A stretch of 64,000 nucleotides of DNA from Albidovulum denitrificans. Its GTDB lineage: Bacteria > Pseudomonadota > Alphaproteobacteria > Rhodobacterales > Rhodobacteraceae. Below are positions 1 to 10,713 of the stretch, one piece after another. The notes under the pieces are model-generated. The model was not told the origin of the DNA. It did no database searches and saw nothing but the letters and a program-made list of their open reading frames with translations. The stretch's first letter is position 1; the number at the start of each line of letters is the position of its first letter. The position numbers and the translations under genes are program-made. The stretch lies in assembly GCF_002973535.1 (NCBI RefSeq), contig NZ_PVEP01000002.1:248001-312000 (forward strand). Reading direction: 5' to 3'.

Positions 1-677
<677 letters not shown>

Positions 678-688
678 GGAGGGAAGAG

Positions 689-1297
689 ATGTCCGAAGCC
701 CTGAATGAGCTTGCCGCCCATATCGAGCTGAAGCGCCCGAATGACGTGGTCGCGACCGAGATCGCCTTTGGTGAGCTGAACGTCACCGTGACGCTGGCCG
801 GTCTTGTCGATTTTGTCGAATTCCTGCGCGTCGACAACAATTGCCGCTTCTCGACGCTGGTCGACATCACGGGTGTCGATCACCCGCAGCGCCCGGCGCG
901 CTTTGATGTCGTCTATCACTTCCTGTCGATGTACCAGAACGCCCGCATCCGGGTGAAGGTCGCTGTGCGGGAAGAGGATTTCGTGCCTTCGATCATCGAG
1001 GTCCACCCCTCGGCCAACTGGTTCGAGCGGGAGGTCTACGACATGTTCGGGATCATCTTCTCCGGCCATCCGGACCTGCGCCGCATCCTGACCGATTACG
1101 GCTTCCGCGGCCATCCCTTGCGCAAGGATTTCCCGACCACGGGCTATACCGAGGTGCGCTATGACGAGGCGCTGAAGCGCGTCGTCTATGAGCCGGTGCA
1201 ACTGACGCAGGAATACCGCCAGTTCGACTTCCTGTCGCCCTGGGAAGGCGCGAAATACATCCTTCCCGGCGATGAGAAGCAGGGGGCGAAGCAGTAA
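689..1297 (+). CDS. nuoC: NADH-quinone oxidoreductase subunit C
   Basis: NuoC (202 aa) is the 30-kDa peripheral-arm subunit that packs against NuoD and NuoB near the quinone site. The family signature is visible at residues 110-148 ([13 protein letters not shown], then [13 protein letters not shown] and GHPLRKDFP). It stands alone, not fused to nuoD as in enterobacteria. A GAGGAGGGAAGAG ribosome-binding site precedes the ATG. Its TAA shares one base with the ATG of a sulfotransferase gene (TAATG), so nuoD is not the next gene as it normally would be. Confidence 0.97.
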   Translation: MSEALNELAAHIELKRPNDVVATEIAFGELNVTVTLAGLVDFVEFLRVDNNCRFSTLVDITGVDHPQRPARFDVVYHFLSMYQNARIRVKVAVREEDFVPSIIEVHPSANWFEREVYDMFGIIFSGHPDLRRILTDYGFRGHPLRKDFPTTGYTEVRYDEALKRVVYEPVQLTQEYRQFDFLSPWEGAKYILPGDEKQGAKQ

Positions 1298-2163
1298 TGG
1301 CGCAACCGGTGCTGATGTTCGGGGTGGGGGCGGCGAAGTCGGGGACTTCGTGGCTTTACCGTTACCTCGCGAAGCACCCGGACTGCCGCCTGCGCACCAT
1401 CAAGGAATTGCACTTCTTCGACGCGCGCGACCTTGGCAACCGCGACTGGTACCTGCGCGACCTGGCCCGCAAGGCCGTCTCGCTGGAACGCCGGATCGCC
1501 GCGCGGGACGATGCCGCCCCGGTCGAGGATATCGTGCGGCTGGCCGACCTGCGGCTTTACGCCCATGTGCTTGAGAAGGGCGAGACCGAGGGCTACCTCG
1601 CCTTCCTGATGGAAGAGCGCGAGGAAGAGCGGGTGGTGGGCGACATCACGCCCGGCTATGCGCTTCTGTCCGAAGAGACGCTGCGCGAGATGGCCGGGCT
1701 GTCGGACGACGTGCGCTTCGTCTATGTCATGCGCGACCCGGTCGAACGGCTCTGGAGCCATGTGCGCATGGTGGCGCGCCGCCGCGCGCGGGGCGATCTG
1801 CGCCGTCAGGCGGGGCGTATCCTCGACAAGGTGCTGATCGGCGGCGAGACGCATATCAGCGAACGGGGCGACTATTCCGCGACGGTTGAGCGGCTGAAGG
1901 CCGCGGTCCCGGCGGAACGGCTGTTCCTTTGCACCAGCGAAGACCTGATGACGCAACCGATGCTTGACCGGCTTTGCGCCTTTCTCGGCATCGCGCCGCG
2001 CGCCGGGGTGTTCGAGCGCAAGATGCATTCCGGGGTCGACATATCGATGTCGGACAGCCAGAGACAACGCGCCGTGGCCTGGCTCAGGCCGCAATACGAC
2101 TATGTAGCCGCCAATATGGGGGCGCTGCCGCCGGCCTGGCAGGCAAGCCTTGCGGGGATATGA
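1297..2163 (+). CDS. PAPS-dependent sulfotransferase family protein inserted in the nuo operon
   Basis: A 288-aa protein of the sulfotransferase fold. The N-terminal phosphate loop (residues 8-20, [13 protein letters not shown]) matches the 5'-phosphosulfate-binding motif of PAPS sulfotransferases, and residues 145-154 ([10 protein letters not shown]) match the 3'-phosphate-binding motif with its Arg and Ser. No signal peptide or membrane segment is seen, so it should be cytosolic. The acceptor cannot be told from the sequence. It begins one base inside nuoC (TAATG) and ends at the start region of nuoD, so it is co-translated with complex I. GC content looks like that of the neighbours. A role in complex I function is unproven; simple co-expression is equally possible. 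Confidence 0.85.
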   Translation: MAQPVLMFGVGAAKSGTSWLYRYLAKHPDCRLRTIKELHFFDARDLGNRDWYLRDLARKAVSLERRIAARDDAAPVEDIVRLADLRLYAHVLEKGETEGYLAFLMEEREEERVVGDITPGYALLSEETLREMAGLSDDVRFVYVMRDPVERLWSHVRMVARRRARGDLRRQAGRILDKVLIGGETHISERGDYSATVERLKAAVPAERLFLCTSEDLMTQPMLDRLCAFLGIAPRAGVFERKMHSGVDISMSDSQRQRAVAWLRPQYDYVAANMGALPPAWQASLAGI

Positions 2164-2164
2164 G

Positions 2165-3382
2165 ATGATGGATGGTCACTTCGACGACGCTCTGACGGGC
2201 GAACAGAAGATCCGCAACTTCAACATCAACTTCGGCCCGCAACACCCTGCGGCGCACGGGGTTCTTCGTCTGGTGCTGGAACTGGACGGCGAGATCGTCG
2301 AACGCTGTGACCCGCATATCGGGCTGCTGCATCGCGGCACCGAAAAGCTGATGGAAAGCCGCACCTACCTTCAGAACCTGCCCTATCTGGACCGGCTGGA
2401 TTACGTCGCGCCGATGAACCAGGAACATGCCTGGTGTCTGGCGATCGAAAAGCTGACCGGGACCGAGGTGCCGCGCCGCGCCAGCCTGATCCGGGTGCTG
2501 TATTCGGAAATCGGCCGCGTCCTGAACCACCTTCTGAACGTGACCACGCAGGCGATGGACGTCGGCGCCCTGACCCCACCGCTCTGGGGGTTTGAAGAGC
2601 GCGAAAAGCTGATGGTCTTTTACGAACGGGCCTGCGGCGCGCGCCTGCACTCGGCCTATTTCCGCCCCGGCGGCGTGCATCAGGACCTGCCGCCGGAACT
2701 GATCGACGATATCGACCACTGGGCCGACGAATTCCCGAGGGTTCTGGACGATCTTGACGGGCTGCTGACGGAAAACCGCATCTTCAAGCAGCGCAACGTC
2801 AATATCGGCATCGTGACCGAGCAGGACGCGCTGACCTGGGGCTATTCCGGCGTCATGGTGCGCGGGTCGGGCATGGCTTGGGACCTGCGCCGCGCCCAGC
2901 CCTATGAATGCTATGACGAGTTCGATTTCCAGATCCCGGTCGGCAAGAACGGCGACTGCTTCGACCGCTACCTCGTCCGTATGGAGGAGATGCGGCAATC
3001 GACCTCGATCATCAAGCAGGCCTGCGCCAAGCTGCGCGCGCCCGAGGGGCAGGGCGACATTCTCGCGCGCGGCAAGATCACGCCGCCGAAGCGGGGCGAG
3101 ATGAAGCGCTCGATGGAGGCGCTGATCCATCACTTCAAGCTTTACACCGAAGGCTTCCACGTTCCCGCCGGCGAGGTCTATGCCGCCGTCGAGGCGCCGA
3201 AGGGCGAATTCGGCGTCTACATCGTCGCCGACGGCACCAACAAGCCCTACCGCGCCAAGCTGCGCGCGCCGGGCTATCTGCACCTGCAATCCATCGACTG
3301 GATGGCCAAGGGCCACATGCTGGCCGACGTCGCCGCCATCATCGGTACGATGGATATCGTTTTTGGGGAGGTGGATCGGTGA
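2165..3382 (+). CDS. nuoD: NADH-quinone oxidoreductase subunit D (49-kDa)
   Basis: NuoD (405 aa from this start) forms the quinone-binding cavity with NuoB and descends from the NiFe-hydrogenase large subunit. Diagnostic stretches are [14 protein letters not shown] near the N-terminus, [25 protein letters not shown] and the C-terminal [18 protein letters not shown]. Three in-frame ATGs are available: 2150 (inside the sulfotransferase gene), 2165 and 2168. I chose 2165 because a GCGGGGA element sits just upstream and the conserved region starts soon after. The TGA overlaps the GTG of the next gene by four bases (GTGA). Confidence 0.96.
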   Translation: MMDGHFDDALTGEQKIRNFNINFGPQHPAAHGVLRLVLELDGEIVERCDPHIGLLHRGTEKLMESRTYLQNLPYLDRLDYVAPMNQEHAWCLAIEKLTGTEVPRRASLIRVLYSEIGRVLNHLLNVTTQAMDVGALTPPLWGFEEREKLMVFYERACGARLHSAYFRPGGVHQDLPPELIDDIDHWADEFPRVLDDLDGLLTENRIFKQRNVNIGIVTEQDALTWGYSGVMVRGSGMAWDLRRAQPYECYDEFDFQIPVGKNGDCFDRYLVRMEEMRQSTSIIKQACAKLRAPEGQGDILARGKITPPKRGEMKRSMEALIHHFKLYTEGFHVPAGEVYAAVEAPKGEFGVYIVADGTNKPYRAKLRAPGYLHLQSIDWMAKGHMLADVAAIIGTMDIVFGEVDR

Positions 3383-3795
3383 GAATTCTGTCAAGTTTAG
3401 TATTGGTCAATGCCCTCTCGACGACAGCTTTTGCGGAGGATGCCAGCTTCGGAAATAGTGATGTAGTTCGGGCTTGTCTTGCGACATCAAAATATATCAG
3501 CGGATTGACGGCCGTGGCATTATCTTTAGACCGTGATGTGGCTCTCGATCGGTTTGATGAGACCGAAGCACAATTTGCTGATGAAGTCAGATTTTTCCAG
3601 TTAGTAGCTGGACCTGCTGCACAATCAGTGTTGTCGCGGCCAGAGTTTGCACTTCAAACCTTCCTGGGGGCGGCACTCGAATGCACGAAGTTGAGCGTGA
3701 CCAAGTGCGACCCTGGGAATATTGCCGAACAGGCGGTTTTCGCCACCCATGCACTCGAAAAGGCCTGCGCCGCCGACTTTAGAGGAGAGGCGTAA
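3379..3795 (+). CDS. Low-GC secreted four-cysteine protein of unknown function between nuoD and nuoE
   Basis: A 138-aa protein starting with GTG. Residues 1-19 form a clear signal peptide ending in AFA before EDASF, so the mature protein should be periplasmic. The mature part has four cysteines (RACLA, LECTK, TKCDP, KACAA), suggesting two disulfides, and is otherwise mainly helical. I recognise no family. Two 60-base lines inside it (3481-3600) count 46 % GC against 62 % in the flanking nuoD line at 2941-3000, with many TTA, TTT and GAT codons, so it looks foreign. Both ends are tightly coupled: GTGA with nuoD and TAATG with nuoE. Confidence 0.75.
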   Translation: MRILSSLVLVNALSTTAFAEDASFGNSDVVRACLATSKYISGLTAVALSLDRDVALDRFDETEAQFADEVRFFQLVAGPAAQSVLSRPEFALQTFLGAALECTKLSVTKCDPGNIAEQAVFATHALEKACAADFRGEA

Positions 3796-4901
3796 TGCTC
3801 CGCCGCCTGTATCACGACCAGCCCGCTTCCTTCGAATTCACGCCCGCGAACCTCGCCTGGGCGAAGGGGCAGATGACGAAATACCCCGAGGGCCGTCAGG
3901 CCAGCGCGATCATCCCGATCCTGTGGCGCGCGCAGGAACAGGAAGGCTGGCTGACCCGCGCGGCGATTGAACATGTCGCGGACATGCTGGGGATGCCCTA
4001 TATCCGGGCGCTGGAAGTCGCCACCTTCTACTTCATGTTCCAGCTGCAACCCGTTGGGTCCGTAGCCCATATCCAGATCTGCGGCACCACGTCCTGCCTG
4101 ATCTGCGGGGCCGAGGACCTGATCCGGGTCTGCCGCGAAAAGATCGCCGCCCATCCCCATACGCTGTCGGCCGATGGCAAGTTTTCCTGGGAAGAGGTCG
4201 AATGCCTCGGCGCCTGCACCAACGCGCCGATGGCCCAGATCGGCAAGGATTATTACGAGGATCTGACCGCCGAAAGCCTGTCGAAGCTGATCGACGACAT
4301 GGGGGCGGGCAAGGTGCCGGTCCCCGGTCCGCAGAACGGCCGCTATGCCTCCGAGGCGAAATCCGGCCTGACCACGCTGAAGGACCATGAGGCGGGCCGC
4401 GCGGCCCATAACGCATCCGTCGCGCGGGCGGTGGAGATCGGCGATTCGATCAAGCGCATCGACGGGACCGAGGTGCCGCTTCTGACGCCGTGGCTGGGCG
4501 GGGCGAAAGCCGCGGCCCCGGCGGCGAAGGCCAAGCCTGCCGCGACGCCGAAACCCGCCAAGGCCGAGGCGGCGAAACCCGCCACGCCCAAGCCCGGGAA
4601 GGCGGATACCGCCCCGGCCAGGCCCAAGGCGCTGAAGGCGGCGCGCGGCGGCAAGGCGGACGATCTGAAGCAGATCAAGGGCGTCGGGCCAAAGCTTGAG
4701 ACGCTGCTGAACACCCTCGGCTTTTACCATTTCGACCAGATCGCGGCCTGGACCGGGGCAGAGCTTGCCTGGGTCGACGACAATCTGGAAGGGTTCAAGG
4801 GCCGGGCCAGCCGTGACGGCTGGGTCGATCAGGCGAAGATCCTTGCCGGAGGGGGACAGACGGAGTTCTCGAACCGCGTGAAGAAGGGTGACGTATACTG
4901 A
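3795..4901 (+). CDS. nuoE: NADH-quinone oxidoreductase subunit E with C-terminal helix-hairpin-helix extension
   Basis: Residues 1-170 are the usual NuoE (24-kDa) thioredoxin-like subunit that binds 2Fe-2S cluster N1a next to the NuoF flavin; ligands Cys96, Cys101, Cys137 and Cys141 are visible ([11 protein letters not shown] and ECLGAC). The protein then continues to 368 aa: an Ala/Lys/Pro-rich linker at about 235-280 and an HhH domain at 285-368 containing [12 protein letters not shown]. Ordinary NuoE is about 160-240 aa. The same domain ends the next gene. I recall related HhH tails on other alphaproteobacterial proteins (some L21 ribosomal proteins). What the tail does in complex I is unknown. 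Confidence 0.95.
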   Translation: MLRRLYHDQPASFEFTPANLAWAKGQMTKYPEGRQASAIIPILWRAQEQEGWLTRAAIEHVADMLGMPYIRALEVATFYFMFQLQPVGSVAHIQICGTTSCLICGAEDLIRVCREKIAAHPHTLSADGKFSWEEVECLGACTNAPMAQIGKDYYEDLTAESLSKLIDDMGAGKVPVPGPQNGRYASEAKSGLTTLKDHEAGRAAHNASVARAVEIGDSIKRIDGTEVPLLTPWLGGAKAAAPAAKAKPAATPKPAKAEAAKPATPKPGKADTAPARPKALKAARGGKADDLKQIKGVGPKLETLLNTLGFYHFDQIAAWTGAELAWVDDNLEGFKGRASRDGWVDQAKILAGGGQTEFSNRVKKGDVY

Positions 4902-4928
4902 CGGAACGATTGACGAGGGGTTTTGAGG

Positions 4929-5804
4929 ATGAACGACATGGCTGATCCGACCTGCCGCCGCAATTCCTGGCTGGCCGCGCTGATCGTGGGGCTTCTGGTC
5001 GCCGCGATGCTGGCCCTTGTGGGGCATCACGGAGCTATCAAGTCGCTTTTCATCGGGGCCCTGGTCTGCGTTCTTCTGGGGTTCTTCCTCGTCTGGGCCT
5101 TCTGTTCGGGCAGCACGCAAGGCGTGGCGGAACCCGCCGCCCCGGCGCGGCCGGAACCTGCGCCCGCACCCGCACCGGCCGCCGAGGCGCCAAAGCCCGC
5201 CGCCGCACAGGCGGGGCAGGGGGCGGCAACCGCCACGGCCACGGCCGCGCCGGTGATGGCCAAGACGCCAGAGCCTGCGCCCGAACCCGCCCCGGCGCCG
5301 GAAAAACCCGCCGCCGAAAAGCCCGCACCGAAAAAAACCGCACCGGCCAAACCCGCCCCCGCCGCGAAACCGGCTGCGGCCAAGGCCAAACCTGCGCCCG
5401 CGAAAAAGCCCGCCGTGAAGAAATCCGCGCCGAAGGCGGCCGCCACGACGGTTCCGAACGACCGGCCGGGCCTTGCCCTGAACGCCGCGCTCGCCAAGTC
5501 GAAAGAGCCGGTCAGCAAGGCGGGGCCGGAACTTCTCTCCGCTCCGCGCGGCGGTAAGGCGGACGATCTGAAAGAGATCAAGGGCGTCGGGCCAAAGCTC
5601 GAAGGGCTTCTCAACAGCGTGGGGGTCTGGCATTTCGACCAGATCGCAAGCTGGAAGGCGAAGGACATCGCCTTCGTCGACGACAAGATGGAAGGTTTCA
5701 AGGGCCGGATCACCCGCGATGAGTGGGTGAAGCAGGCCAGGGTGCTGGCACGGGGCGGCAGCACCGAATTCTCTGCGCGCGTCTCCAAGGGCGACGTGTA
5801 CTGA
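4929..5804 (+). CDS. Membrane-anchored Ala/Pro-rich protein with NuoE-like HhH domain
   Basis: A 291-aa protein with two N-terminal transmembrane helices (about residues 13-33 and 38-58), a low-complexity Ala/Pro/Lys linker of about 130 residues and a C-terminal HhH domain of about 80 residues. The last domain is closely similar to the NuoE tail: both contain [31 protein letters not shown]-x-TEF and KGDVY. It is therefore a duplicated domain put on a membrane anchor. ATG 4929 has GAGGGG upstream; ATG 4938 is possible. It could be an anchor or assembly partner for the peripheral arm, but that is inference. Confidence 0.8.
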   Translation: MNDMADPTCRRNSWLAALIVGLLVAAMLALVGHHGAIKSLFIGALVCVLLGFFLVWAFCSGSTQGVAEPAAPARPEPAPAPAPAAEAPKPAAAQAGQGAATATATAAPVMAKTPEPAPEPAPAPEKPAAEKPAPKKTAPAKPAPAAKPAAAKAKPAPAKKPAVKKSAPKAAATTVPNDRPGLALNAALAKSKEPVSKAGPELLSAPRGGKADDLKEIKGVGPKLEGLLNSVGVWHFDQIASWKAKDIAFVDDKMEGFKGRITRDEWVKQARVLARGGSTEFSARVSKGDVY

Positions 5805-5812
5805 GGGGGACG

Positions 5813-6037
5813 ATGACGAAGCCCGGAGGCAAGGACCAAGCGCTTGTTCGGGAAGCGCGGCTGGTGGCGGTGGTGATCGCCGTGACAGCGGTTCTCTGGC
5901 TCGGGGCGCAATGGCTGATCGAACCGGGCAACCGTATCATGGCCCTGTTCGACCTGGCCGCACTGGCCGCGTTCTTCTGGGCGCTGGTCGTAACCTGGCG
6001 GATCTGGCGGCGGCAACAGCGGCCCAAGGGGAATTGA
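5813..6037 (+). CDS. DUF5337-like small membrane protein
   Basis: A 74-aa protein with a charged N-terminus (about 20 residues), two hydrophobic helices separated by a short EPGNRIM turn, and a basic C-terminal tail ([13 protein letters not shown]). It resembles the DUF5337 proteins I recall from Rhodobacterales nuo operons; the family name is from memory. ATG 5813 sits 8 bases after the previous stop with GAGGGGG as ribosome-binding site. nuoF follows after 10 bases. A role in complex I assembly is possible by location only. Confidence 0.65.
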   Translation: MTKPGGKDQALVREARLVAVVIAVTAVLWLGAQWLIEPGNRIMALFDLAALAAFFWALVVTWRIWRRQQRPKGN

Positions 6038-6047
6038 GGAACTACGC

Positions 6048-7343
6048 ATGCTGAAGGATCAGGACCGGATCTTCACCAACCTCTACGGGATGCATGACCG
6101 CTCCCTCGCCGGCGCGAAGAAGCGCGGGCATTGGAACGGCACCAAGGACATCCTGGCGCAGGGGCGCGACAAGATCATCGAGACCGTGAAGGCGTCGGGC
6201 CTGCGCGGGCGCGGCGGCGCGGGCTTTCCGACCGGCCTGAAATGGTCGTTCATGCCCAAGCAGTCGGACGGGCGCCCCTCCTACCTCGTCATCAACGCCG
6301 ACGAATCCGAACCCGGCACCTGCAAGGACCGGGAGATTATGCGCCACGATCCCCATACGCTGGTCGAAGGCGCGCTGATCGCGTCCTTCGCGATGGGGGC
6401 GAATGCCTGCTACATCTACATCCGCGGCGAATATATCCGGGAGCGTGAGGCGCTTCAGGCCGCGATTGATGAGGCCTACGATGCGGGCCTGATCGGCAAG
6501 AACGCCTGCAAGTCGGGCTATGATTTCGACCTTTACCTGCATCACGGTGCGGGCGCCTATATCTGCGGCGAGGAAACCGCGCTGCTGGAAAGCCTTGAGG
6601 GCAAGAAGGGCATGCCGCGCATGAAGCCGCCTTTCCCGGCCGGTGCGGGGCTTTACGGCTGCCCGACCACGGTCAACAACGTGGAAAGCATCGCCGTCGT
6701 GCCGACGATCCTGCGCCGCGGGGCCGACTGGTTCGCCAGCTTCGGGCGGCCCAACAACACCGGGACGAAGCTTTTCGGCATCTCCGGCCACGTCAACAAC
6801 CCCTGCGTCGTCGAAGAGGCGATGTCGATCCCGCTGAAGGAACTGCTGGAACGTCATTGCGGCGGCGTGCGCGGCGGGTGGAAGAACCTCAAGGCGGTGA
6901 TCCCCGGCGGGTCCTCGGTGCAGCTTCTGCGCGCCGAGGAATGCGAAGACGTGCTGATGGATTTCGACGCGCTGCGCGAGCTGAAATCCGGTCTCGGCAC
7001 CGCGGCGGTCATCGTGATGGACCAGTCGACCGACATCATCAAGGCGATCTGGCGGCTGTCGAAGTTCTACAAGCACGAAAGCTGCGGCCAGTGTACGCCG
7101 TGCCGCGAAGGCACCGGCTGGATGATGCGCGTCATGGACCGCCTGGTGCGCGGCGAGGCCGAGATCGAGGAGATCGACATGCTTCTGTCGGTCACCAAAC
7201 AGGTCGAGGGCCACACGATCTGCGCCCTCGGCGACGCGGCCGCCTGGCCGATCCAGGGCCTGATCCGTCAGTTCCGCGATGAGATCGAGGACCGTATCAA
7301 GGCGCGCAAGACGGGCCGGGTGAGCGCGGTGGCGGCGGAGTAG
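6048..7343 (+). CDS. nuoF: NADH-quinone oxidoreductase subunit F (FMN/NADH-binding)
   Basis: NuoF (431 aa) oxidises NADH with FMN and passes electrons through 4Fe-4S cluster N3. The nucleotide/flavin motif [13 protein letters not shown] is at residues 51-63, the [12 protein letters not shown] segment follows, and cluster ligands are Cys346, Cys349, Cys352 ([11 protein letters not shown]) and Cys392 (HTICALGD). Length and sequence are standard. The GAGGA ribosome-binding site overlaps the end of the upstream small membrane gene. NuoF, NuoE and NuoG together form the NADH dehydrogenase module. Confidence 0.98.
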   Translation: MLKDQDRIFTNLYGMHDRSLAGAKKRGHWNGTKDILAQGRDKIIETVKASGLRGRGGAGFPTGLKWSFMPKQSDGRPSYLVINADESEPGTCKDREIMRHDPHTLVEGALIASFAMGANACYIYIRGEYIREREALQAAIDEAYDAGLIGKNACKSGYDFDLYLHHGAGAYICGEETALLESLEGKKGMPRMKPPFPAGAGLYGCPTTVNNVESIAVVPTILRRGADWFASFGRPNNTGTKLFGISGHVNNPCVVEEAMSIPLKELLERHCGGVRGGWKNLKAVIPGGSSVQLLRAEECEDVLMDFDALRELKSGLGTAAVIVMDQSTDIIKAIWRLSKFYKHESCGQCTPCREGTGWMMRVMDRLVRGEAEIEEIDMLLSVTKQVEGHTICALGDAAAWPIQGLIRQFRDEIEDRIKARKTGRVSAVAAE

Positions 7344-7354
7344 GTGAGACGTTG

Positions 7355-7627
7355 ATGGCTATCCTGCTATCTCTCGCGGTATATGCGGCCCTTTGCGGCG
7401 CAATTGCCCGGATTTACGGCCGGACTGGTCATTCGTTTATATGGAAGCTGCTCTCGTTTTCGCCATTGGCGCTCGTACTGCTCTCGTATGCGGCTGCTAT
7501 GTTCGGCATTGTGCCGGAATTCGTTGGCGGAGCACTGATGTTAGTTGTCTTGGTCTACCTCGCGCTGTTGCTCGCTCTGGCATTCAAAGCCTGGCCTCAA
7601 GTTGGGGGTGAGAATGTTCGGCAATAG
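7355..7627 (+). CDS. Small three-helix membrane protein of unknown function
   Basis: A 90-aa protein made almost wholly of three predicted transmembrane helices (about residues 1-20, 29-50 and 56-77), with a short polar tail. I do not recognise a family. ATG 7355 is favoured over the adjacent in-frame TTG 7352; an AGGTGAGA ribosome-binding site lies upstream, 12 bases after the nuoF stop. A sampled line (7441-7500) has about 55 % GC, lower than nuoF, so it may be a recent arrival. The coding call rests on the clean hydrophobic pattern and position. Confidence 0.6.
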   Translation: MAILLSLAVYAALCGAIARIYGRTGHSFIWKLLSFSPLALVLLSYAAAMFGIVPEFVGGALMLVVLVYLALLLALAFKAWPQVGGENVRQ

Positions 7628-7786
7628 CCACAACCTCACCCCACCGAACGCCGGGCGCTTTACCGCCCCCTCGGACGCGCCGTACATGGCAGGAAGCACC
7701 CCCGCATGACCGCCGTTATTGCATATCGCGCGGGGGCGATCCCACATCCTGACCGGGGGCATTCCGCCCCGGAAGGATCGAGGAAG

Positions 7787-8203
7787 ATGAAGCCTATCAA
7801 GCATTTCGCCCTGCCGCTGGCCCTTGCGCTGGTCGTGGGGACGGGGGCCGGCGCCTCGGCGTTGCAGCCCTTGCGCGACAACACCTATGTCACCGACCGC
7901 CTTGTCGCGGCGCGGGTCGCGGACCGCATTCGCAAGACCTGCCCCGACATTGGCGCCCGCCTCGTCTATGCGTTCAGCCAGGCCTATGCGCTGAAAAGCT
8001 GGGCCGAAAAGCAGGGCTATTCGGGCGATCAGATCGACGCCTTCCTGAAGGACAAGGCGGAAAAGCGGATCATCTACGACCGGGCCGAGGAATATCTTGC
8101 CTCGCGCGGGGCCGTGAACGGCAATGTCGAGGGCTTCTGCGCGCTCGGCTTCAAGGAAATCAGCGCGGGTTCGATCATCGGCTCGCTCATCTACGCGAAG
8201 TAA
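7787..8203 (+). CDS. DUF5333-like secreted protein
   Basis: A 138-aa protein with a signal peptide (MKPIKHFALPLALALV, cleavage near SALQP) and a helical mature domain containing TDRLVAARVADRIRKTCP and a second Cys near the C-terminus (EGFCALGF), which could pair as a disulfide. It resembles the DUF5333 family that I recall from Rhodobacteraceae nuo operons; the function is not known. ATG 7787 with GGATCGAGGAAG upstream is much better than ATG 7706. The 159 bases before it (7628-7786) hold no gene I can support. Confidence 0.7.
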   Translation: MKPIKHFALPLALALVVGTGAGASALQPLRDNTYVTDRLVAARVADRIRKTCPDIGARLVYAFSQAYALKSWAEKQGYSGDQIDAFLKDKAEKRIIYDRAEEYLASRGAVNGNVEGFCALGFKEISAGSIIGSLIYAK

Positions 8204-8253
8204 CTGGCGCGCGGGGTAAAACCCTCGTCGCGTGACGTAAAAGGACGGGACAC

Positions 8254-10272
8254 ATGGCGGATCTGAGAAAGATCATCATCGACGACACCGAGGTCGAGGT
8301 CGATCCGAACCTGACGCTGATCCAGGCCTGTGAGCAGGCGGGGATCGAGATCCCGCGTTTCTGCTATCACGAACGGCTGTCGATCGCGGGCAACTGCCGG
8401 ATGTGCCTTGTCGAGGTCGTGGGCGGCCCGCCCAAGCCCGCCGCGTCCTGCGCGATGCAGGTCAAGGACCTGCGGCCCGGCCCGAATGGGGAGCCGTCGG
8501 TCATCAAGACCAACTCCCCCATGGTGAAGAAGGCGCGGGAAGGGGTGATGGAGTTCCTCCTCATCAACCACCCGCTTGACTGCCCGATCTGCGATCAGGG
8601 CGGCGAATGCGATCTTCAGGATCAGGCCGTCGCCTATGGCGTCGATTTCAGCCGCTACCGTGAACCCAAGCGCGCGAACGAGGATCTGGACCTCGGGCCC
8701 CTGGTCGAAACCTGCATGACGCGCTGCATCTCCTGCACCCGCTGCGTGCGCTTCACGACCGAGGTCGCGGGCATCACCCAGATGGGCCAGACCGGCCGGG
8801 GCGAGGATGCGGAGATCACCTCCTACCTCAACACCACGCTCGATTCGAACCTTCAGGGCAATATCATCGACCTTTGCCCGGTCGGCGCTTTGACCTCGAA
8901 ACCCTATGCCTTCACCGCGCGGCCGTGGGAATTGACGAAGACCGAAACCATCGACGTGATGGATGCGCTGGGCTCGAACATCCGCGTCGACACCAAGGGC
9001 CGCGAAGTGATGCGCATCCTGCCGCGCAACCATGACGGCGTGAATGAGGAATGGATTTCCGACAAGACCCGCTTCGTCTGGGACGGGCTCAGGCGTCAGC
9101 GTCTGGACACGCCCTACATCCGTGAGGGCGGCAAGCTTCGCAAGGCAAGCTGGCCCGAGGCGCTGGCGGCGGCAGCGGCGGCGATGAAGGGCAAGAAGGT
9201 GGCCGGTCTGGTCGGCGATCTGGCCCCGGTGGAGGCCGCCTTCAGCCTCAAGCAGTTGATCGAGGGGCAGGGCGGTTCGGTCGAATGCCGCACCGACGGC
9301 GCGCGTCTGCCTGCGGGCAACCGCTCCGCCTATGTCGGCACCGCCCGGATCGAGGATATCGACAGCGCGAAGTTCATCCAGCTGATCGGCACCAACCCGC
9401 GGGTCGAGGCGCCGGTCCTGAACGCGCGGATCCGCAAGGCCTGGGCCAATGGCGCCAAGGTGGGTCTGGTCGGTCAGGCGGTCGATCTGACCTATGACTA
9501 TGCCCATGTCGGCACCGACCGCGCGGCGCTGGTCGGGCTGCTGGATCACACATTCGACGCGGTGCTGGATGCGCCCTCGATCGTCATCGTCGGTCAGGGC
9601 GCGATCCGCGAGGCCGATGGCGAGGCGGTTCTGGCCCACGCGATGAAGCTGGCCGAGGCGACGAAGTCGAAGCTTCTGGTGCTGCACACGGCCGCGTCGC
9701 GCGTCGGCGCGATGGATGTGGGCGCCGTGACCGAAGGCGGCATGACGGCGGCCATCGAGGGGGCAGAGGTGATCTATAACCTCGGCGCCGATGAGGTGGA
9801 GATCGCGGCAGGCGCCACGGTCATCTATCAGGGCAGCCATGGCGACCGTGGCGCGCACCGGGCCGACATCATCCTGCCCGCCGCCGCCTATACGGAAGAA
9901 AACGGTCTCTTCGTCAACACCGAGGGCCGCCCGCAACTGGCGCTGCGCGCCGGTTTCGCGCCGGGTGAGGCGAAAGAGAACTGGGCGATCCTGCGCGCTC
10001 TGTCGGCGGAGATGGGCGCGCAACTGCCCTGGGATTCGCTCGGTCAGCTGCGCCATGCGCTGATCGCGGCCCATCCGCATCTGGCGGGCATCGACGAGGT
10101 GCCGGAAAACGACTGGCAGCCGCTGCCGGTCCGGGCGCCGGGCAAGGCCGATTTCATCGGCGCCGTGAAGGACTTCTACCTGACCAACGCGATCACGCGC
10201 GCCTCATCCCTGATGGCGGAGCTGTCGGCGATGGCAAAGGCGCGGGGCGAAACGCCCATGGCGGCCGAGTAA
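8254..10272 (+). CDS. nuoG: NADH-quinone oxidoreductase subunit G (75-kDa iron-sulfur)
   Basis: NuoG (672 aa) carries the electron wire from NuoF/NuoE towards NuoI. Ligands for N1b (Cys37, Cys48, Cys51, Cys66), the His-Cys3 cluster N5 (His106, Cys110, Cys113, Cys119) and N4 (Cys158, Cys161, Cys164, Cys208) are visible. The extra cysteine motif that binds N7 in E. coli is not seen after residue 208, so N7 is probably absent, as in mitochondria. The C-terminal part is a degenerate molybdopterin-oxidoreductase-like domain. Start ATG 8254 follows a moderate AAAAGGACGGGAC site. Confidence 0.97.
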   Translation: MADLRKIIIDDTEVEVDPNLTLIQACEQAGIEIPRFCYHERLSIAGNCRMCLVEVVGGPPKPAASCAMQVKDLRPGPNGEPSVIKTNSPMVKKAREGVMEFLLINHPLDCPICDQGGECDLQDQAVAYGVDFSRYREPKRANEDLDLGPLVETCMTRCISCTRCVRFTTEVAGITQMGQTGRGEDAEITSYLNTTLDSNLQGNIIDLCPVGALTSKPYAFTARPWELTKTETIDVMDALGSNIRVDTKGREVMRILPRNHDGVNEEWISDKTRFVWDGLRRQRLDTPYIREGGKLRKASWPEALAAAAAAMKGKKVAGLVGDLAPVEAAFSLKQLIEGQGGSVECRTDGARLPAGNRSAYVGTARIEDIDSAKFIQLIGTNPRVEAPVLNARIRKAWANGAKVGLVGQAVDLTYDYAHVGTDRAALVGLLDHTFDAVLDAPSIVIVGQGAIREADGEAVLAHAMKLAEATKSKLLVLHTAASRVGAMDVGAVTEGGMTAAIEGAEVIYNLGADEVEIAAGATVIYQGSHGDRGAHRADIILPAAAYTEENGLFVNTEGRPQLALRAGFAPGEAKENWAILRALSAEMGAQLPWDSLGQLRHALIAAHPHLAGIDEVPENDWQPLPVRAPGKADFIGAVKDFYLTNAITRASSLMAELSAMAKARGETPMAAE

Positions 10273-10281
10273 GGGGGCGGG

Positions 10282-10689
10282 ATGCGGGGCGCTCTGATTT
10301 CCGGGATGCTGGCGGTCTTTCTGCCGACGCTCGCGGCCTGTGCCGCGACGGACGGCAAGCCGCGCCCGGATGCGACCCGTGAACCCGTCTATCTGGGCGC
10401 CGAGCCGGTGGGGCTGGGCGGCGATCTTTACGGCTTTGCGGTCAGGATGCGCGCGCCGCGCGATGCGGCCGACATAGACGCCTATGTCACCTGCATCGTT
10501 GCGGGCTATGCGCTTCAAAAAGACGCGGGTTTTGCGCGCAAGCTGCGCACGAACGTGAAGGAAGAGGGTGGTGTTTGGATCGCGGATGCTGTTTACAGCA
10601 TCTCGCCAGCACTGCCGAGCGGGCTGAGGACGATCGACGCGGAAGTGGCGGTCTCCGACTGCGCCGAAAACGGCATACCAACGGCATGA
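10282..10689 (+). CDS. Putative lipoprotein of unknown function between nuoG and nuoH
   Basis: A 135-aa protein with a short N-terminal hydrophobic stretch ending in a lipobox (LAAC, Cys20), so it should be lipid-anchored on the periplasmic side. The mature part of about 115 residues has two further cysteines (YVTCIVAG and VSDCAENG), a possible disulfide. No family recognised. It starts 9 bases after the nuoG stop behind an AAGGGGGCGGG ribosome-binding site, and nuoH follows after 24 bases, so it is co-transcribed with complex I. Confidence 0.7.
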   Translation: MRGALISGMLAVFLPTLAACAATDGKPRPDATREPVYLGAEPVGLGGDLYGFAVRMRAPRDAADIDAYVTCIVAGYALQKDAGFARKLRTNVKEEGGVWIADAVYSISPALPSGLRTIDAEVAVSDCAENGIPTA

Positions 10690-10713
10690 GACGGACGGTC
10701 TGAGGAATCGAGA

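Noticed and set aside
5130-5450. Tandem DNA repeat or CRISPR-like array in the Ala/Pro/Lys-coding segment
   Set aside because: The repetition is at the amino-acid level (Pro-Ala-Pro, Lys-Pro-Ala) with irregular DNA units and no spacers; it is a protein linker.
3654-5633. Very long open frame on the minus strand (659 codons) opposite nuoE and the HhH gene
   Set aside because: It is Gly/Arg-rich nonsense produced by the high GC and the Ala/Pro/Lys repeats of the plus-strand genes; no start signal or family motif.
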